Assembly (NCBI RefSeq): GCF_013414195.1
Contig: NZ_JAATTV010000017.1
Span: forward strand, 1-64,000
From: Psychrobacter sp. BI730
Lineage (GTDB): Bacteria > Pseudomonadota > Gammaproteobacteria > Pseudomonadales > Moraxellaceae
DNA: 64,000 bases
Reading direction: 5' to 3'
Part shown: in pieces, positions 24,967 through 34,067 of the stretch
How positions within the stretch are numbered: position 1 is the first letter of the stretch
How the letters are laid out: every line of letters starts with the position of its first letter
Notes under the pieces: model-generated
Told to the model about the DNA's origin: nothing
Databases searched by the model: none
What the model saw: the letters and a program-made list of their open reading frames with translations, nothing else
Program-made: the position numbers and the translations under genes

Positions 24967-27804
24967 CTAGCCTGCTTCTTTGCTCTCAGCAGCTAATTGA
25001 CGTAGTACATAGTGCAATACACCACCATGACGCACATATTCGCGCTCTTTTGGCGTTTGTAGACCGACATTTACCTCAAAGGTTTCTGCCGATCCGTCAG
25101 CACGCGTAGCCGTAACCGTGGCTGTTTTACTCTCACCATTATCTAGACCTGTGATGCTCAGCACTTCAGAACCATCTAGTTTGTATGTCTCTGCGTTTTG
25201 ACCGTCTTTAAACGTCAATGGCAGCACACCCATACCGACTAGGTTTGAACGGTGAATGCGCTCGAACGAGCTGGTCAATACGGCTTTTACGCCTAGCAGG
25301 ATGGTACCTTTAGCTGCCCAATCACGGCTCGAACCAGAACCATACTCTGATCCACCAAGTACGACGAGTGGACGCTTGTCTTCTTTATACTTCATCGCTG
25401 CGTTATAGATAGGCATTTCTTCCCCATCTTGTAGCGTAGCGCTGTCATCTTTGAAGTAATAGGTATAGCCACCTTCTTTACCGCCCATCATGGTGTTTTT
25501 GATACGGATATTGGCAAAGGTACCACGAGTCATGACTGCATCATTACCACGGCGCGAACCATAGCTGTTAAAGTCTGCTTCCATCACACCGCGCTCTTGC
25601 AAGTACTTACCTGCTGGTGAGTCTGGATCGATATTACCTGCTGGTGAAATATGATCGGTGGTGATTGAGTCACCAAATAGACCTAAAATACGCGCACCTT
25701 CGATATCAGGAATGCCTTCTGGCTCCATGGTCATACCATCAAAGAACGGTGGGTTTTTGATATAGGTTGACCCTTCATCCCATGGATACAATTGGCTATC
25801 CGCTGAACTAATTGCGTTCCATGCGGCACTACCATCAAATACTTCGCCGTAGTTTTTGCGGAACATGTCAGCATCGATATTATTGGCAATTAACTCGTTA
25901 ATTTCTTCTGAAGTTGGCCAGATGTCTTTTAGGAATACATCATTGCCATCTTGATCCTGTCCTAGTGGATGGGTGGTCAGATCGATATCGACTGTACCGG
26001 CTAGCGCATAGGCAACCACTAGTGGTGGTGATGCTAAGTAACTGGCTTTGACATGCGAGTGAATACGACCTTCAAAGTTACGGTTACCAGACAGTACCGC
26101 TGCTGCGACTAAGTCGTTTTCTTCAATGCCTTTTTCGATCTCTTCTGATAATGGCCCTGAGTTACCGATACAAGTGGTACACCCGTAACCGACGAGGTAA
26201 AAGCCTGTCTTTTCTAGCTCATCCATCAGATGGGTTTTTTCTAAATAGTCGGTGACCACTTTAGAACCCGGTGCGAGCGATGTCTTCACCCAAGGCTTGG
26301 CTTTAAGACCTTTGGCAGCAGCTTTCTTAGCCACTAGACCTGCACCAATCATTACCGCTGGATTGGAAGTATTGGTACAAGAAGTAATAGCAGCAATAAC
26401 TACCGACCCGTCTCGTAGTTTGTGTTGTTTGTCATCGATGCTGACATTTGAGAAGACATTATTTGCTGGCGCGTAACCTGCATTGTCATCACTGGTATCA
26501 ACTTCGATATTCGGTTCAGCCGCTAAGTGTTCAGCTTGCTCTTGCTCGCCGCCTTCTTGATCAAAGCGTACTTTGCCTTCTACTTCTGACTTGCGATCTT
26601 TGGTCATTTTTTCTAGCGTTTCGCCGAACTTCTCATGCATATCAGACAAATTGATACGCTGCTGTGGCAAGTTCGGACCAGCAAGTGCTGGCTGTACTGA
26701 CGACAGATCTAGTTCTAATTTGCTTGAATAAGTCGCCGCAGGTGTATCGGCATCGTGCCATAAGCCTTGCGCCTTAGCATACTTTTCAACCAACTCAATC
26801 TGCTCTTCATCACGGCCTGATAGACGCAGGTAATCAATCGCCATTTGGTCAATTGGGAAAATACCGCAAGTCGCCCCATACTCTGGTGACATGTTGGCAA
26901 TGGTGGCGCGATCCGCTAGCGGCATACTGTGTAAGCCTTCGCCATAAAACTCGACAAACTTGCCCACTACGCCATGTGCACGCAACATCTCAACGACACG
27001 TAGTACCAAATCGGTCGCCGTGACGCCTTCGGTTAGCTTGCCTTTTAGCTCAAAGCCGACCACTTGTGGAATCAGCATCGAAGACGGTTGGCCTAACATC
27101 GCGGCTTCAGCTTCGATACCGCCCACACCCCAACCAAGCACACCAATACCATTAATCATCGTAGTATGACTATCTGTACCAAATACCGTATCCGGATAAG
27201 CTGTCAGCTCGCCATCAACGTCTGCTGCCATCACCACACGGGCTAAATACTCAAGGTTAACCTGATGCACGATACCTGTCGCTGGCGGTACCACGACGAA
27301 GTTTTCAAAGGCTTGCTTGCCCCAATGCAAAAACTCATAGCGTTCATTATTACGCTTAAATTCAATTTTTTCGTTCAAATCTAGCGCATCTTCGCGGCCA
27401 TAAGCATCGACCTGTACAGAGTGATCGACAACTAGCTCACTAGGGATAAACGGATTGATCTGCTCAGCCTTACCACCAAGCTCGACCACTGCATCACGCA
27501 TCGCCGCCAAATCGACTACTGAAGGTACACCAGTGAAATCCTGTAATACCACACGCGCTGGCATAAAGGCGATTTCTTTTGACGCCTCAGCCCCTGCATC
27601 CCAGTTGGCAACCGCTTCGATATGGTTTTTACCAACTGACTGGCCGCCGTCCTCGTTACGCAATAGGTTTTCTAATACCACTTTCATACAAAATGGTAGT
27701 GTCTTGATATGCTCATAAGTTTCGGTCAGCTTCGGCAGGCTGTAGTAGGCATGTTCCTTGCCAGCAACCGAAAGGGTGTCTTTTACATTAAAAATATCAC
27801 TCAT
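24967..27804 (-). CDS. acnA: Aconitate hydratase
   Basis: [4Fe-4S] enzyme of about 945 residues that interconverts citrate and isocitrate in the TCA cycle. Cluster ligands are in TSCTNTSNP and GYGCTTCIGNSGP; other family blocks are VVPPATGIVHQVNLEYLA, VFGTDSHTTMINGIGVLGWGVGG and the C-terminal swivel domain with GSEYGSGSSRDWAAKG. The ATG at 27804 has AAGGA 7 nt upstream; the one at 27840 adds 12 unneeded residues. It is longer than E. coli AcnA (891), mainly from an acidic, low-complexity insert (near KSEVEGKVRFDQEGGEQEQ and the following 40 residues) between the substrate and cluster domains. Monocistronic. Confidence 0.96.
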   Translation of the reverse strand: MSDIFNVKDTLSVAGKEHAYYSLPKLTETYEHIKTLPFCMKVVLENLLRNEDGGQSVGKNHIEAVANWDAGAEASKEIAFMPARVVLQDFTGVPSVVDLAAMRDAVVELGGKAEQINPFIPSELVVDHSVQVDAYGREDALDLNEKIEFKRNNERYEFLHWGKQAFENFVVVPPATGIVHQVNLEYLARVVMAADVDGELTAYPDTVFGTDSHTTMINGIGVLGWGVGGIEAEAAMLGQPSSMLIPQVVGFELKGKLTEGVTATDLVLRVVEMLRAHGVVGKFVEFYGEGLHSMPLADRATIANMSPEYGATCGIFPIDQMAIDYLRLSGRDEEQIELVEKYAKAQGLWHDADTPAATYSSKLELDLSSVQPALAGPNLPQQRINLSDMHEKFGETLEKMTKDRKSEVEGKVRFDQEGGEQEQAEHLAAEPNIEVDTSDDNAGYAPANNVFSNVSIDDKQHKLRDGSVVIAAITSCTNTSNPAVMIGAGLVAKKAAAKGLKAKPWVKTSLAPGSKVVTDYLEKTHLMDELEKTGFYLVGYGCTTCIGNSGPLSEEIEKGIEENDLVAAAVLSGNRNFEGRIHSHVKASYLASPPLVVAYALAGTVDIDLTTHPLGQDQDGNDVFLKDIWPTSEEINELIANNIDADMFRKNYGEVFDGSAAWNAISSADSQLYPWDEGSTYIKNPPFFDGMTMEPEGIPDIEGARILGLFGDSITTDHISPAGNIDPDSPAGKYLQERGVMEADFNSYGSRRGNDAVMTRGTFANIRIKNTMMGGKEGGYTYYFKDDSATLQDGEEMPIYNAAMKYKEDKRPLVVLGGSEYGSGSSRDWAAKGTILLGVKAVLTSSFERIHRSNLVGMGVLPLTFKDGQNAETYKLDGSEVLSITGLDNGESKTATVTATRADGSAETFEVNVGLQTPKEREYVRHGGVLHYVLRQLAAESKEAG

Positions 27805-27935
27805 GATAGCTTCCTTATCGTTGTTATAGATCCTAGACATAAATTATTATAAGTTTATGTATAACGGGTGGCTCAATAGATGATCGATATATCTTTAATC
27901 AGCAAAGCAGTTTTATTAAACTGTCTGATGTGACT

Positions 27936-27978
27936 CTGTGTTAACAAAAGAGATAACCATCTCTTTCCTGTTTAACAG
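27936..27978. repeat. Stem-loop upstream of acnA
   Basis: AAAGAGAT (27947-27954) and ATCTCTTT (27959-27966) form an 8-bp stem with a 4-nt loop; outer arms CTGTGTTAACA and TGTTTAACAG extend it with a bulge. It lies about 130 nt before acnA and also past the end of the DUF3025 gene. It could be a weak terminator for the latter or an operator for the former. Confidence 0.4.
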
Positions 27979-28100
27979 AAACGTCCTTTTACCATAACAA
28001 ACATATGAGTCTTTGTTAACGTCTGGACGTTGTCAAATCGTGGCACAATCGTAAACGTAACAAAGGTTTGGCTAACCAATCCTAAGTGACTCATTCCTAT

Positions 28101-29141
28101 TTATTTCTTATTTTTCTGACGACGTCCACTGCGAAATACATAGCTATCTTCATAAAAGTCAGTATTGGTATTTTCTGCCCAAAAATGCGGCACGCCTAAA
28201 ATAGGAAGCGGCGCAAGCTGGCGCGGTGTCACGTCATCCTTTGACAGTAATGTGTCCATGTATTCGGCAACCTTGTCATCCAAATAGCTCATACGTTCAG
28301 CTAAGGATAGGGTAAAGAATTCTTGTGCAACGTGAATGACAATGCTGTGAGCGCATAGAGGTTTGCGAGGATGTACCAACTGCTCTAGCAAGGCATGCCC
28401 AAAGATATAGACTGCGGCTTGAACATTTGTATTTGGTTGTGCTGGGTTGTCCCATTTAGCACGTGGTTTCACCAAACTTGCCTGCCAGTCAAAATTGACT
28501 AATGCTTTACCGATATTAGCATCAAAAGTCACTAGCACCGCCCCATTCTCATCAAAGACAGTAATAGTGTCGCGCACACGCCCTCGACGCTCACTAATAC
28601 CTTGCTTAGCGATTTCTAGCATATGGTGATAGTTTAACACCGCTTTGGTCTTTGGAAAGGTCAGCCAAATACTGCCATTAAACAAGTCATGTAAGTTGTC
28701 ACGCGTCGGGATATTGCCAGTTGTGCCGATGAAATGTTCATAGGCTTCCCCTTCAGGCAATGCATTTTGAGAGACGAACTGTAGCGTCTGAGATTTGTGG
28801 TCATGAGCAGGTTTAGTATGTGGTAACGGCTGTTGCAAATGTTCAGCCTGCTGCATCATCGCCGTTTTTAAGACTTTGGCAATCGTGTCAGGCGTATTGA
28901 TGTCAGAAGCATTTATATCGTGCTCATCTAAACTATCCGATTCACTTAAGCTATTCTGCTGACTTGGCCTACTAAGATGCTCAATGCTGTTGCTGAGGTA
29001 ATGTAGTTGAACGATATGTGACAACCATGGTGCTTGCCAATCAATATCAGCAAAGCTGTTATCAAGCTGACCTTCTACTACCGGCAGCTGCTTAGTATGA
29101 GTATCAGAGTTAAGTGTGGCGGGTAAATCATTGGCAGGCAT
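28101..29141 (-). CDS. DUF3025 domain protein
   Basis: A 346-residue cytoplasmic protein. The central block PTRDNLHDLFNGSIWLTFPKTKAVLNYHH with RRGRVRDTITVFDENGAVLV is the hallmark of DUF3025 proteins of beta- and gamma-proteobacteria, whose function is unknown. A variable Gln/His/Ser-rich stretch (about 50-125) precedes it, making this member longer than most. The late part contains a conserved HALLEQLVHPRKPLCAHS segment, and the C-terminus is strongly basic (RSGRRQKNKK). No membrane segment. It is read toward acnA but separated by nearly 300 nt. Confidence 0.8.
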   Translation of the reverse strand: MPANDLPATLNSDTHTKQLPVVEGQLDNSFADIDWQAPWLSHIVQLHYLSNSIEHLSRPSQQNSLSESDSLDEHDINASDINTPDTIAKVLKTAMMQQAEHLQQPLPHTKPAHDHKSQTLQFVSQNALPEGEAYEHFIGTTGNIPTRDNLHDLFNGSIWLTFPKTKAVLNYHHMLEIAKQGISERRGRVRDTITVFDENGAVLVTFDANIGKALVNFDWQASLVKPRAKWDNPAQPNTNVQAAVYIFGHALLEQLVHPRKPLCAHSIVIHVAQEFFTLSLAERMSYLDDKVAEYMDTLLSKDDVTPRQLAPLPILGVPHFWAENTNTDFYEDSYVFRSGRRQKNKK

Positions 29142-29258
29142 AGAAGCTCTCTCTTACGGGCTATCTCTATTAGACGTATGGACGGTCTATGGTATCATGG
29201 TGCGCTTTTTTACTGCTAGATACGCCGCTCGAAAGGACTTTTTGAGCGCTATGGATGA

Positions 29259-29984
29259 ATGAGTTTTATGGCAAATTTTAATACCCACTTAAATGTCGCC
29301 TTTATGGTCAGCGGCACACTGAGTTTGACGGTTTATAAAGCTGGATTGATTGATGATTCAGGGTTTTTGGTGTGCGTAGCGCTTGGTACTATCGGTGGAT
29401 TGCTGCCAGACTTGGATTCTGATAATTCAACACCGATTAAGCTCGGTTTTAATATCACCTCGTTCATATTTGCTTTTGGTCTGGTCATGCATTGGCGTAG
29501 TGACTTGAGCTTACTGGCATTGATAGTATTGTGGCTAGCAGGCTACGGTTTCATGCGCTACGTGGTTTTTCATATTTTTACTACTATGACGGTGCATCGC
29601 GGCGTCATCCACTCTGTGCCGTATATGGCGATACTGGGATTGGGTCTGACGTGCCTAAGTTATTATGGCTTGCACCTACCACTGACGACTAGCTGGTTTT
29701 ATGGGCTGTTTTTATTTGGTGGCGCGATGGTGCACTTATCATTGGACGAGCTGTATAGCGTCAATCTGTCCAATATGAAAATGAAACGTTCATCGGGCAC
29801 GGCAATGAAATTTTATCAGCCAAAAGACAAATGGTGGTATCTGCTTTTATATACTATTCTGGGGCTACTGGTGTATGCCGCCCCACCTTTTGAGATGTTT
29901 TGGTCACGACTAAGTGATCCTTCAGCATGGGCGCAGCTCAAAGTCGGCATATTGCCAGAATTAATAAAAAGCATGCTGCAATAA
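29259..29984 (+). CDS. YdjM-like inner-membrane metal-dependent hydrolase family protein
   Basis: Membrane protein of 241 residues with about five hydrophobic segments. GTIGGLLPDLDSDNSTP (Asp cluster) and TVHRGVIHSVPYMAI (His residues) are the conserved features of the YdjM/DUF457 family, often called LexA-binding or metal-dependent hydrolases, although catalysis is not well shown. A further HLSLDELYSV stretch carries His and Asp. An alternative ATG at 29268 would remove three residues. It starts a rightward group with the YchJ-like gene 59 nt downstream. Confidence 0.82.
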   Translation: MSFMANFNTHLNVAFMVSGTLSLTVYKAGLIDDSGFLVCVALGTIGGLLPDLDSDNSTPIKLGFNITSFIFAFGLVMHWRSDLSLLALIVLWLAGYGFMRYVVFHIFTTMTVHRGVIHSVPYMAILGLGLTCLSYYGLHLPLTTSWFYGLFLFGGAMVHLSLDELYSVNLSNMKMKRSSGTAMKFYQPKDKWWYLLLYTILGLLVYAAPPFEMFWSRLSDPSAWAQLKVGILPELIKSMLQ

Positions 29985-30043
29985 AGTTATCATAAGACCA
30001 CTGAGCCTAAACGAATAAACCCAAACAAAAATTAGAGTAAAAC

Positions 30044-30607
30044 ATGCAATCTTACCCAAGTACTTGCCCTTGCCAAATCAATCCAACACCAGATACGACA
30101 AGCTCTACTTTATCCTACCAAGACTGCTGCCAGCCATATCATGATGCGTTTTATAATGAAGAAGTAGATGGTTCAAAAGTGGAAACAGCCGAACGGCTTA
30201 TGCGTACGCGCTATAGTGCCTTTGTGCTCGTAAAGCCAGAGTATATCGTTAAGACCACAGTGCCTACGCAGCAAAGCTTTCTTGATGTCAATGCGATTGA
30301 GAGTTGGGCAAAAGAGACAGATTGGGCAGGATTAGAGATTGTAGAGCACACGCCAAAACTTGGTAAACGTCATGCACAGGTTGAATTTAAGGCTTACTTT
30401 AATGCAAAAGATAATACCGCTAGTTTAGAAGAAAAAGTACAGGCACACCATGAACTGTCTGCTTTTGTAAAGGTTACAAACAAAGCTAATCATGATGCGC
30501 GCTGGTACTTCTTAGATCCGACGATTGCGATGACTGTGACACAAAAGCAACCGTGTATTTGTGGTTCTGGGGAGAAATTTAAACGGTGTTGTGGGGGTTA
30601 TTTGTAA
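30044..30607 (+). CDS. YchJ-family SEC-C motif protein (UPF0225)
   Basis: A 187-residue soluble protein. It has a Cys-rich N-terminal segment (TCPCQINPT, then CCQPYHD), the central YchJ block with AERLMRTRYSAFVLVKPEYIVKTT and EIVEHTPKLGKRHAQVEF, and a C-terminal SEC-C zinc-binding motif (PCICGSGEKFKRCCGG). Zinc binding is expected from the motif; the cellular role of YchJ is not established. It follows the YdjM-like gene by 59 nt in the same direction. Confidence 0.9.
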   Translation: MQSYPSTCPCQINPTPDTTSSTLSYQDCCQPYHDAFYNEEVDGSKVETAERLMRTRYSAFVLVKPEYIVKTTVPTQQSFLDVNAIESWAKETDWAGLEIVEHTPKLGKRHAQVEFKAYFNAKDNTASLEEKVQAHHELSAFVKVTNKANHDARWYFLDPTIAMTVTQKQPCICGSGEKFKRCCGGYL

Positions 30608-30732
30608 GCTATGCTATGTCCACTCGTTTTTACTCAATTTTCCTAAGAAAAAACATTAGTTTAAACTTATCGAGTTTTAGTACAAGTTGTCATATATTTA
30701 GTTGGTGTATTCACAAACCTCAAGAGATAACT

Positions 30733-31221
30733 ATGAAGCCATTATTCTTTGCAGCTTTTTTTGGTATTGTCATAGGACTATCGGGTTGTGCTACCTCATA
30801 TAAAGCTCAAGGTATGAAAGGTGGCTTCTCAGATACTCCTCTTGCAAAAAACACGTATGCTGTCAATTTTCAAGGTAATGGTTATACTTCTGAGAGTAAA
30901 ACAAGAGATTTTGCTCTTTTGATGGCAGCTGAAATAATGCAAAACAATAATTATCCTTACTTTATTGTTCTGCAAGGAGATACAAGTACCATTGCTAAGA
31001 ACGTTGAATGGTCACAAACTCAGCAAAACACTTTGATAAATAGCTACAGTGGTGTAACACGCATCAATACATCAACATCTGCTCCTGTCACATCTGTAGT
31101 ATCTAAACACGATACTCAAGTCGTAGTAAAAGGTTTTAATTTATCTAATGTTCCTCAAAATGCACTATCAACACAGCAAATTATCAGCTCAATCAAAGCA
31201 AAGTATAAAATAGATGATTAA
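30733..31221 (+). CDS. Hypothetical lipoprotein (CC0125-like)
   Basis: About 162 residues from the ATG at 30733, which begins a lipoprotein signal peptide (KPLFFAAFFGIVIGLSGC, lipobox LSGC). Upstream in-frame codons reaching 30586 overlap the YchJ-like gene and are unlikely to be used. The mature part contains KGGFSDTPLAKNTYAVNFQGNGYTS and a TRDFALLMAAEIM helix, a pattern shared by small surface lipoproteins of the CC0125/CC1285 type, of unknown role. The gene is AT-rich. It lies 125 nt after the YchJ-like gene. Confidence 0.75.
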   Translation: MKPLFFAAFFGIVIGLSGCATSYKAQGMKGGFSDTPLAKNTYAVNFQGNGYTSESKTRDFALLMAAEIMQNNNYPYFIVLQGDTSTIAKNVEWSQTQQNTLINSYSGVTRINTSTSAPVTSVVSKHDTQVVVKGFNLSNVPQNALSTQQIISSIKAKYKIDD

Positions 31222-31362
31222 ATAAAGAGCGAATATAATTCAATCTAGTTAAAATTTTATAGTCATACTTCTTAAAAAACTTTCTTAAAGTAGATTATTT
31301 CTATAGGAGTTTGACCATAACCTTTCGTTATCTTCTCTAATAACTCAAAATAGAAGCAACAG

Positions 31363-32283
31363 CTAAACACTCGCCCCAACCGCGCGTGCAATCGCAATGC
31401 CTTCGTCCACTGTTAAAAACTTGCGCTGGCTTGGGCTGTCTTTATAAATGACATCACCGTCTTGAAAAATTAAGCACTCATTGACGGCCAACTGTTGCCA
31501 TTTTTCATTTTCAGTCAATGGCACAGTGACCAAAATCGTGACTTTATCTGTGTCTGTAGTCACATCACCAAAGTTAATCGCCATATCATCATCAGCGAGT
31601 TTGGCTTCACCAAATGGCGCTTTACGCGTGAGATAAAACAGTAAGCTGCCCGCATAAGCCAGTTGCCACCTGCCATTCGATATTAAGCAATTAAATAACC
31701 CATTGGCAGAGAGATAACGACACTGCGTGGTCAAAAAATTAAACAGTGTTTTGTCATCAGGACGCGATTTAAAGCTACTTTTTAGACGATTGACCAGATA
31801 GCAAAATGCCATCTCAGAATCAGTTGAACCGACTGGCTGACAGTGTGAGGCGTTGCCGTTATCTTGCAAGCGCTGACAACGTTTGATAAATTCGCTATTC
31901 ATCTGCCCATTATGAGCAAATACCCACTGCTCGCCCCATACTTCACGGACGAATGGATGAGTGTTGGCCAAGCAGTTCTGCCCTTGCGTCGCTTTACGAA
32001 TATGCGCAATGACATTCATGGCTTTGATTGGGTAGTTATTGACCAAATCGGCGACTGGTGACAGGTGGCTTGGACGATTATCATGAAACAAACGCAGACC
32101 CGTTGAGTCATTTGCCGTCTCATCGTTGGTTTTGTCATTATTGCTGCATTCGCTGCGCTCAAAAAAGGCAATGCCAAAGCCATCTTCATGACTGTCCGTC
32201 ATCCCGCCGCGCTTGCGAAATCCTGCAAAGCTAAAGCCAATATCCGTTGGGGTATTACAGTTCATTCCTAAGAGTTGACACAT
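31363..32283 (-). CDS. Class II glutamine amidotransferase (YafJ-like)
   Basis: A 306-residue cytoplasmic protein with an N-terminal nucleophile Cys (MCQLLGMNCNTPTDIGFSF), as in Ntn-type glutaminase domains where Met1 is removed and Cys2 attacks glutamine. HIRKATQGQNCLANTHPF and FAHNGQMN are the glutamine-binding blocks, and PVGSTDSEMAFCYLV follows. It has only the glutaminase domain, like E. coli YafJ, so the ammonia acceptor is unknown. Its ATG directly follows the TAA stop of the DUF2007 gene, indicating translational coupling. Confidence 0.9.
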   Translation of the reverse strand: MCQLLGMNCNTPTDIGFSFAGFRKRGGMTDSHEDGFGIAFFERSECSNNDKTNDETANDSTGLRLFHDNRPSHLSPVADLVNNYPIKAMNVIAHIRKATQGQNCLANTHPFVREVWGEQWVFAHNGQMNSEFIKRCQRLQDNGNASHCQPVGSTDSEMAFCYLVNRLKSSFKSRPDDKTLFNFLTTQCRYLSANGLFNCLISNGRWQLAYAGSLLFYLTRKAPFGEAKLADDDMAINFGDVTTDTDKVTILVTVPLTENEKWQQLAVNECLIFQDGDVIYKDSPSQRKFLTVDEGIAIARAVGASV

Positions 32284-32646
32284 TTAATCGTTACCGCCAT
32301 TGTTATTATTGAGCGAATCATCGTTTATGCTCGGTTCATCATTTATTGTCGAGTTGCCTTGAATAGGGTTGCTTTGAGCGGCAGATAGCGCATCAAAGTC
32401 AGCATCACTCATTTCATCCAGTAAGGCGGCACCATCAGTTGGGATGGTATCCAAAATGCGCTGAGCTTCTGCCAGATCGGTACTTTCTACCCAAAGAACG
32501 ATACCCGAGTTCATACCTGGGATAGCGCTTAGCGGTTGCAAGGACACGGTAATGCCGTTATTACGTAGTAGGTTTGCGTGCAGCTCACCCTGCATATTGG
32601 TATCGTAGCGCGCCAGTTTGTGCCAGTTATCAAATTGATCGGTCAT
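32284..32646 (-). CDS. DUF2007-type putative signal-transducing protein
   Basis: A 120-residue acidic protein. The first 65 residues form the DUF2007 domain (WHKLARYDTNMQGELHANLLRNNGI, then VLWVESTDLAEAQRIL), a small alpha/beta fold related to PII-like proteins. The rest is a disordered Asp/Asn/Ser tail. A GAGGCGA ribosome-binding site precedes the ATG. It lies between thrB (73 nt upstream) and the amidotransferase gene (0 nt) in one leftward group. Confidence 0.8.
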   Translation of the reverse strand: MTDQFDNWHKLARYDTNMQGELHANLLRNNGITVSLQPLSAIPGMNSGIVLWVESTDLAEAQRILDTIPTDGAALLDEMSDADFDALSAAQSNPIQGNSTINDEPSINDDSLNNNNGGND

Positions 32647-32718
32647 GGGGTCGCCTCTAAGGTTTCGGTGCTAAAATTATTACTAGCATTGGTACTAGAA
32701 TAAATGAATAAGCAATGC

Positions 32719-33882
32719 TTACGATAATTGATCTAGCATATATTCTTTGATTGCAAACTCACTACTATTTAATGTTTCCTGCGCTTGCTCAGCTTGCGAG
32801 ATACTGCTAAATACACCAACTATTTGATTGTCTGGTTTGCTTAATAGTACAAATACGGTATTTTGCGACTTTTCAACATGCGCCCAATGATAAGCGGCCA
32901 AGCGTTTCATCAAGTCAGGATTTTTGACCATGATGTTATCACCCGTACGGCCTTCGGTACGATTGTAGTGAATCACATTTAGGCGTAATAACCAGAAAAT
33001 CACTGCCGCTTTTGCCAGCATAACAGGTAGTGCACGGTTTTCATCGTTATTTAACGGGCGTATCGATTCATAACCTTGTAATAACGCCGCCATTTTACTG
33101 CGGTCAAAGTTAACGGATTCGCCTTGTTCTGCAACGCCCCACGTGGTACAAAAATCATTGATAGTAATAGCAATATCCATCACATAATGCTCGACACTGA
33201 CTTCGGTAAAGTCCAACAGACCCGTCAAACGCGCTTCGCCTTTTTGTAGATTCCATAAGGTATTGTCGGCAAACATATCTAGATGACACAGGCCTTTTGG
33301 CAAGGTTGCCAGTGGTAATTCCGAATAAGAGCGCCAGATATCGCTCATCAGCTTAGCTTCGTCACCTGGCATAAACTGCATTTCACGGTCGCGCACGTCT
33401 GCCCATGGGTACAAAGGCACGCCATACTGCTCACTTGGTTGTAGTGCTTGTAGCGTTTCATGCAGCATCGCTAATGCCGCGCCAATGTCATGACACATCG
33501 CTTGCGTGGTTTGATCCGGATGTGAGCCTGCTAGACACGGTACTAGCGTAATCGCTTTGTCTTCATAATGGATGACATAGCGCTTATCGTCGCCGTCCGT
33601 TTGCGAACCATTTGATTCAATAACGGCTAGCGGCGCGGCGACTGGTAACTTGCCATTCAATTGATTAAGAATAACGGCCATTTTTTCGATATCAGCGGGC
33701 GGACGCTCTTCAAATAAAGTAAATACGTAAGAGTATGTGCCGTCTACATCGTCAGTCGTTTGAATAAACCAGTTTGAGTTTTTTATCCCTTGGGTAATCG
33801 GAATGGCACGCACAAAAGACACGCCAAAGCTCTGGCAAAAGGCGGCAAACTGATCATCGGTTAACTGGGTATAGACGGACAT
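32719..33882 (-). CDS. thrB: Homoserine kinase (aminoglycoside phosphotransferase-fold type)
   Basis: Cytoplasmic kinase that phosphorylates homoserine in threonine synthesis. The N-terminal block with ITQGIKNSNWFIQTT, the ATP-binding lobe, and the catalytic loop LCHLDMFADNTLW with the metal-binding LLDFTEVSVEHYVMDIAI identify the Pseudomonas-type ThrB of the APH fold. At 387 residues it is some 60-70 longer than the usual 316. The added C-terminal segment (about 325-387) reads VFVLLSKPDNQIVGVFSSISQAEQAQ and looks like a small alpha/beta add-on. The start has GAGATG just upstream. First gene of the leftward trio with DUF2007 and YafJ-like genes. Confidence 0.92.
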   Translation of the reverse strand: MSVYTQLTDDQFAAFCQSFGVSFVRAIPITQGIKNSNWFIQTTDDVDGTYSYVFTLFEERPPADIEKMAVILNQLNGKLPVAAPLAVIESNGSQTDGDDKRYVIHYEDKAITLVPCLAGSHPDQTTQAMCHDIGAALAMLHETLQALQPSEQYGVPLYPWADVRDREMQFMPGDEAKLMSDIWRSYSELPLATLPKGLCHLDMFADNTLWNLQKGEARLTGLLDFTEVSVEHYVMDIAITINDFCTTWGVAEQGESVNFDRSKMAALLQGYESIRPLNNDENRALPVMLAKAAVIFWLLRLNVIHYNRTEGRTGDNIMVKNPDLMKRLAAYHWAHVEKSQNTVFVLLSKPDNQIVGVFSSISQAEQAQETLNSSEFAIKEYMLDQLS

Positions 33883-34067
33883 GACATCTCACTTATAGCA
33901 ATTGGATAAGAAGTTAAATAGGATAAATTTATGCGGTAATGACAGCAATTGTACCGCGCATGATAAAACTATGGTGAAAAGCGTAATAATCTTGCGAAAA
34001 CCTGCCTGAAATAGCAGTGATTTTGCTAGACTAGCGCCTATGAATTGATTATAAGGTGAAAGACCCT

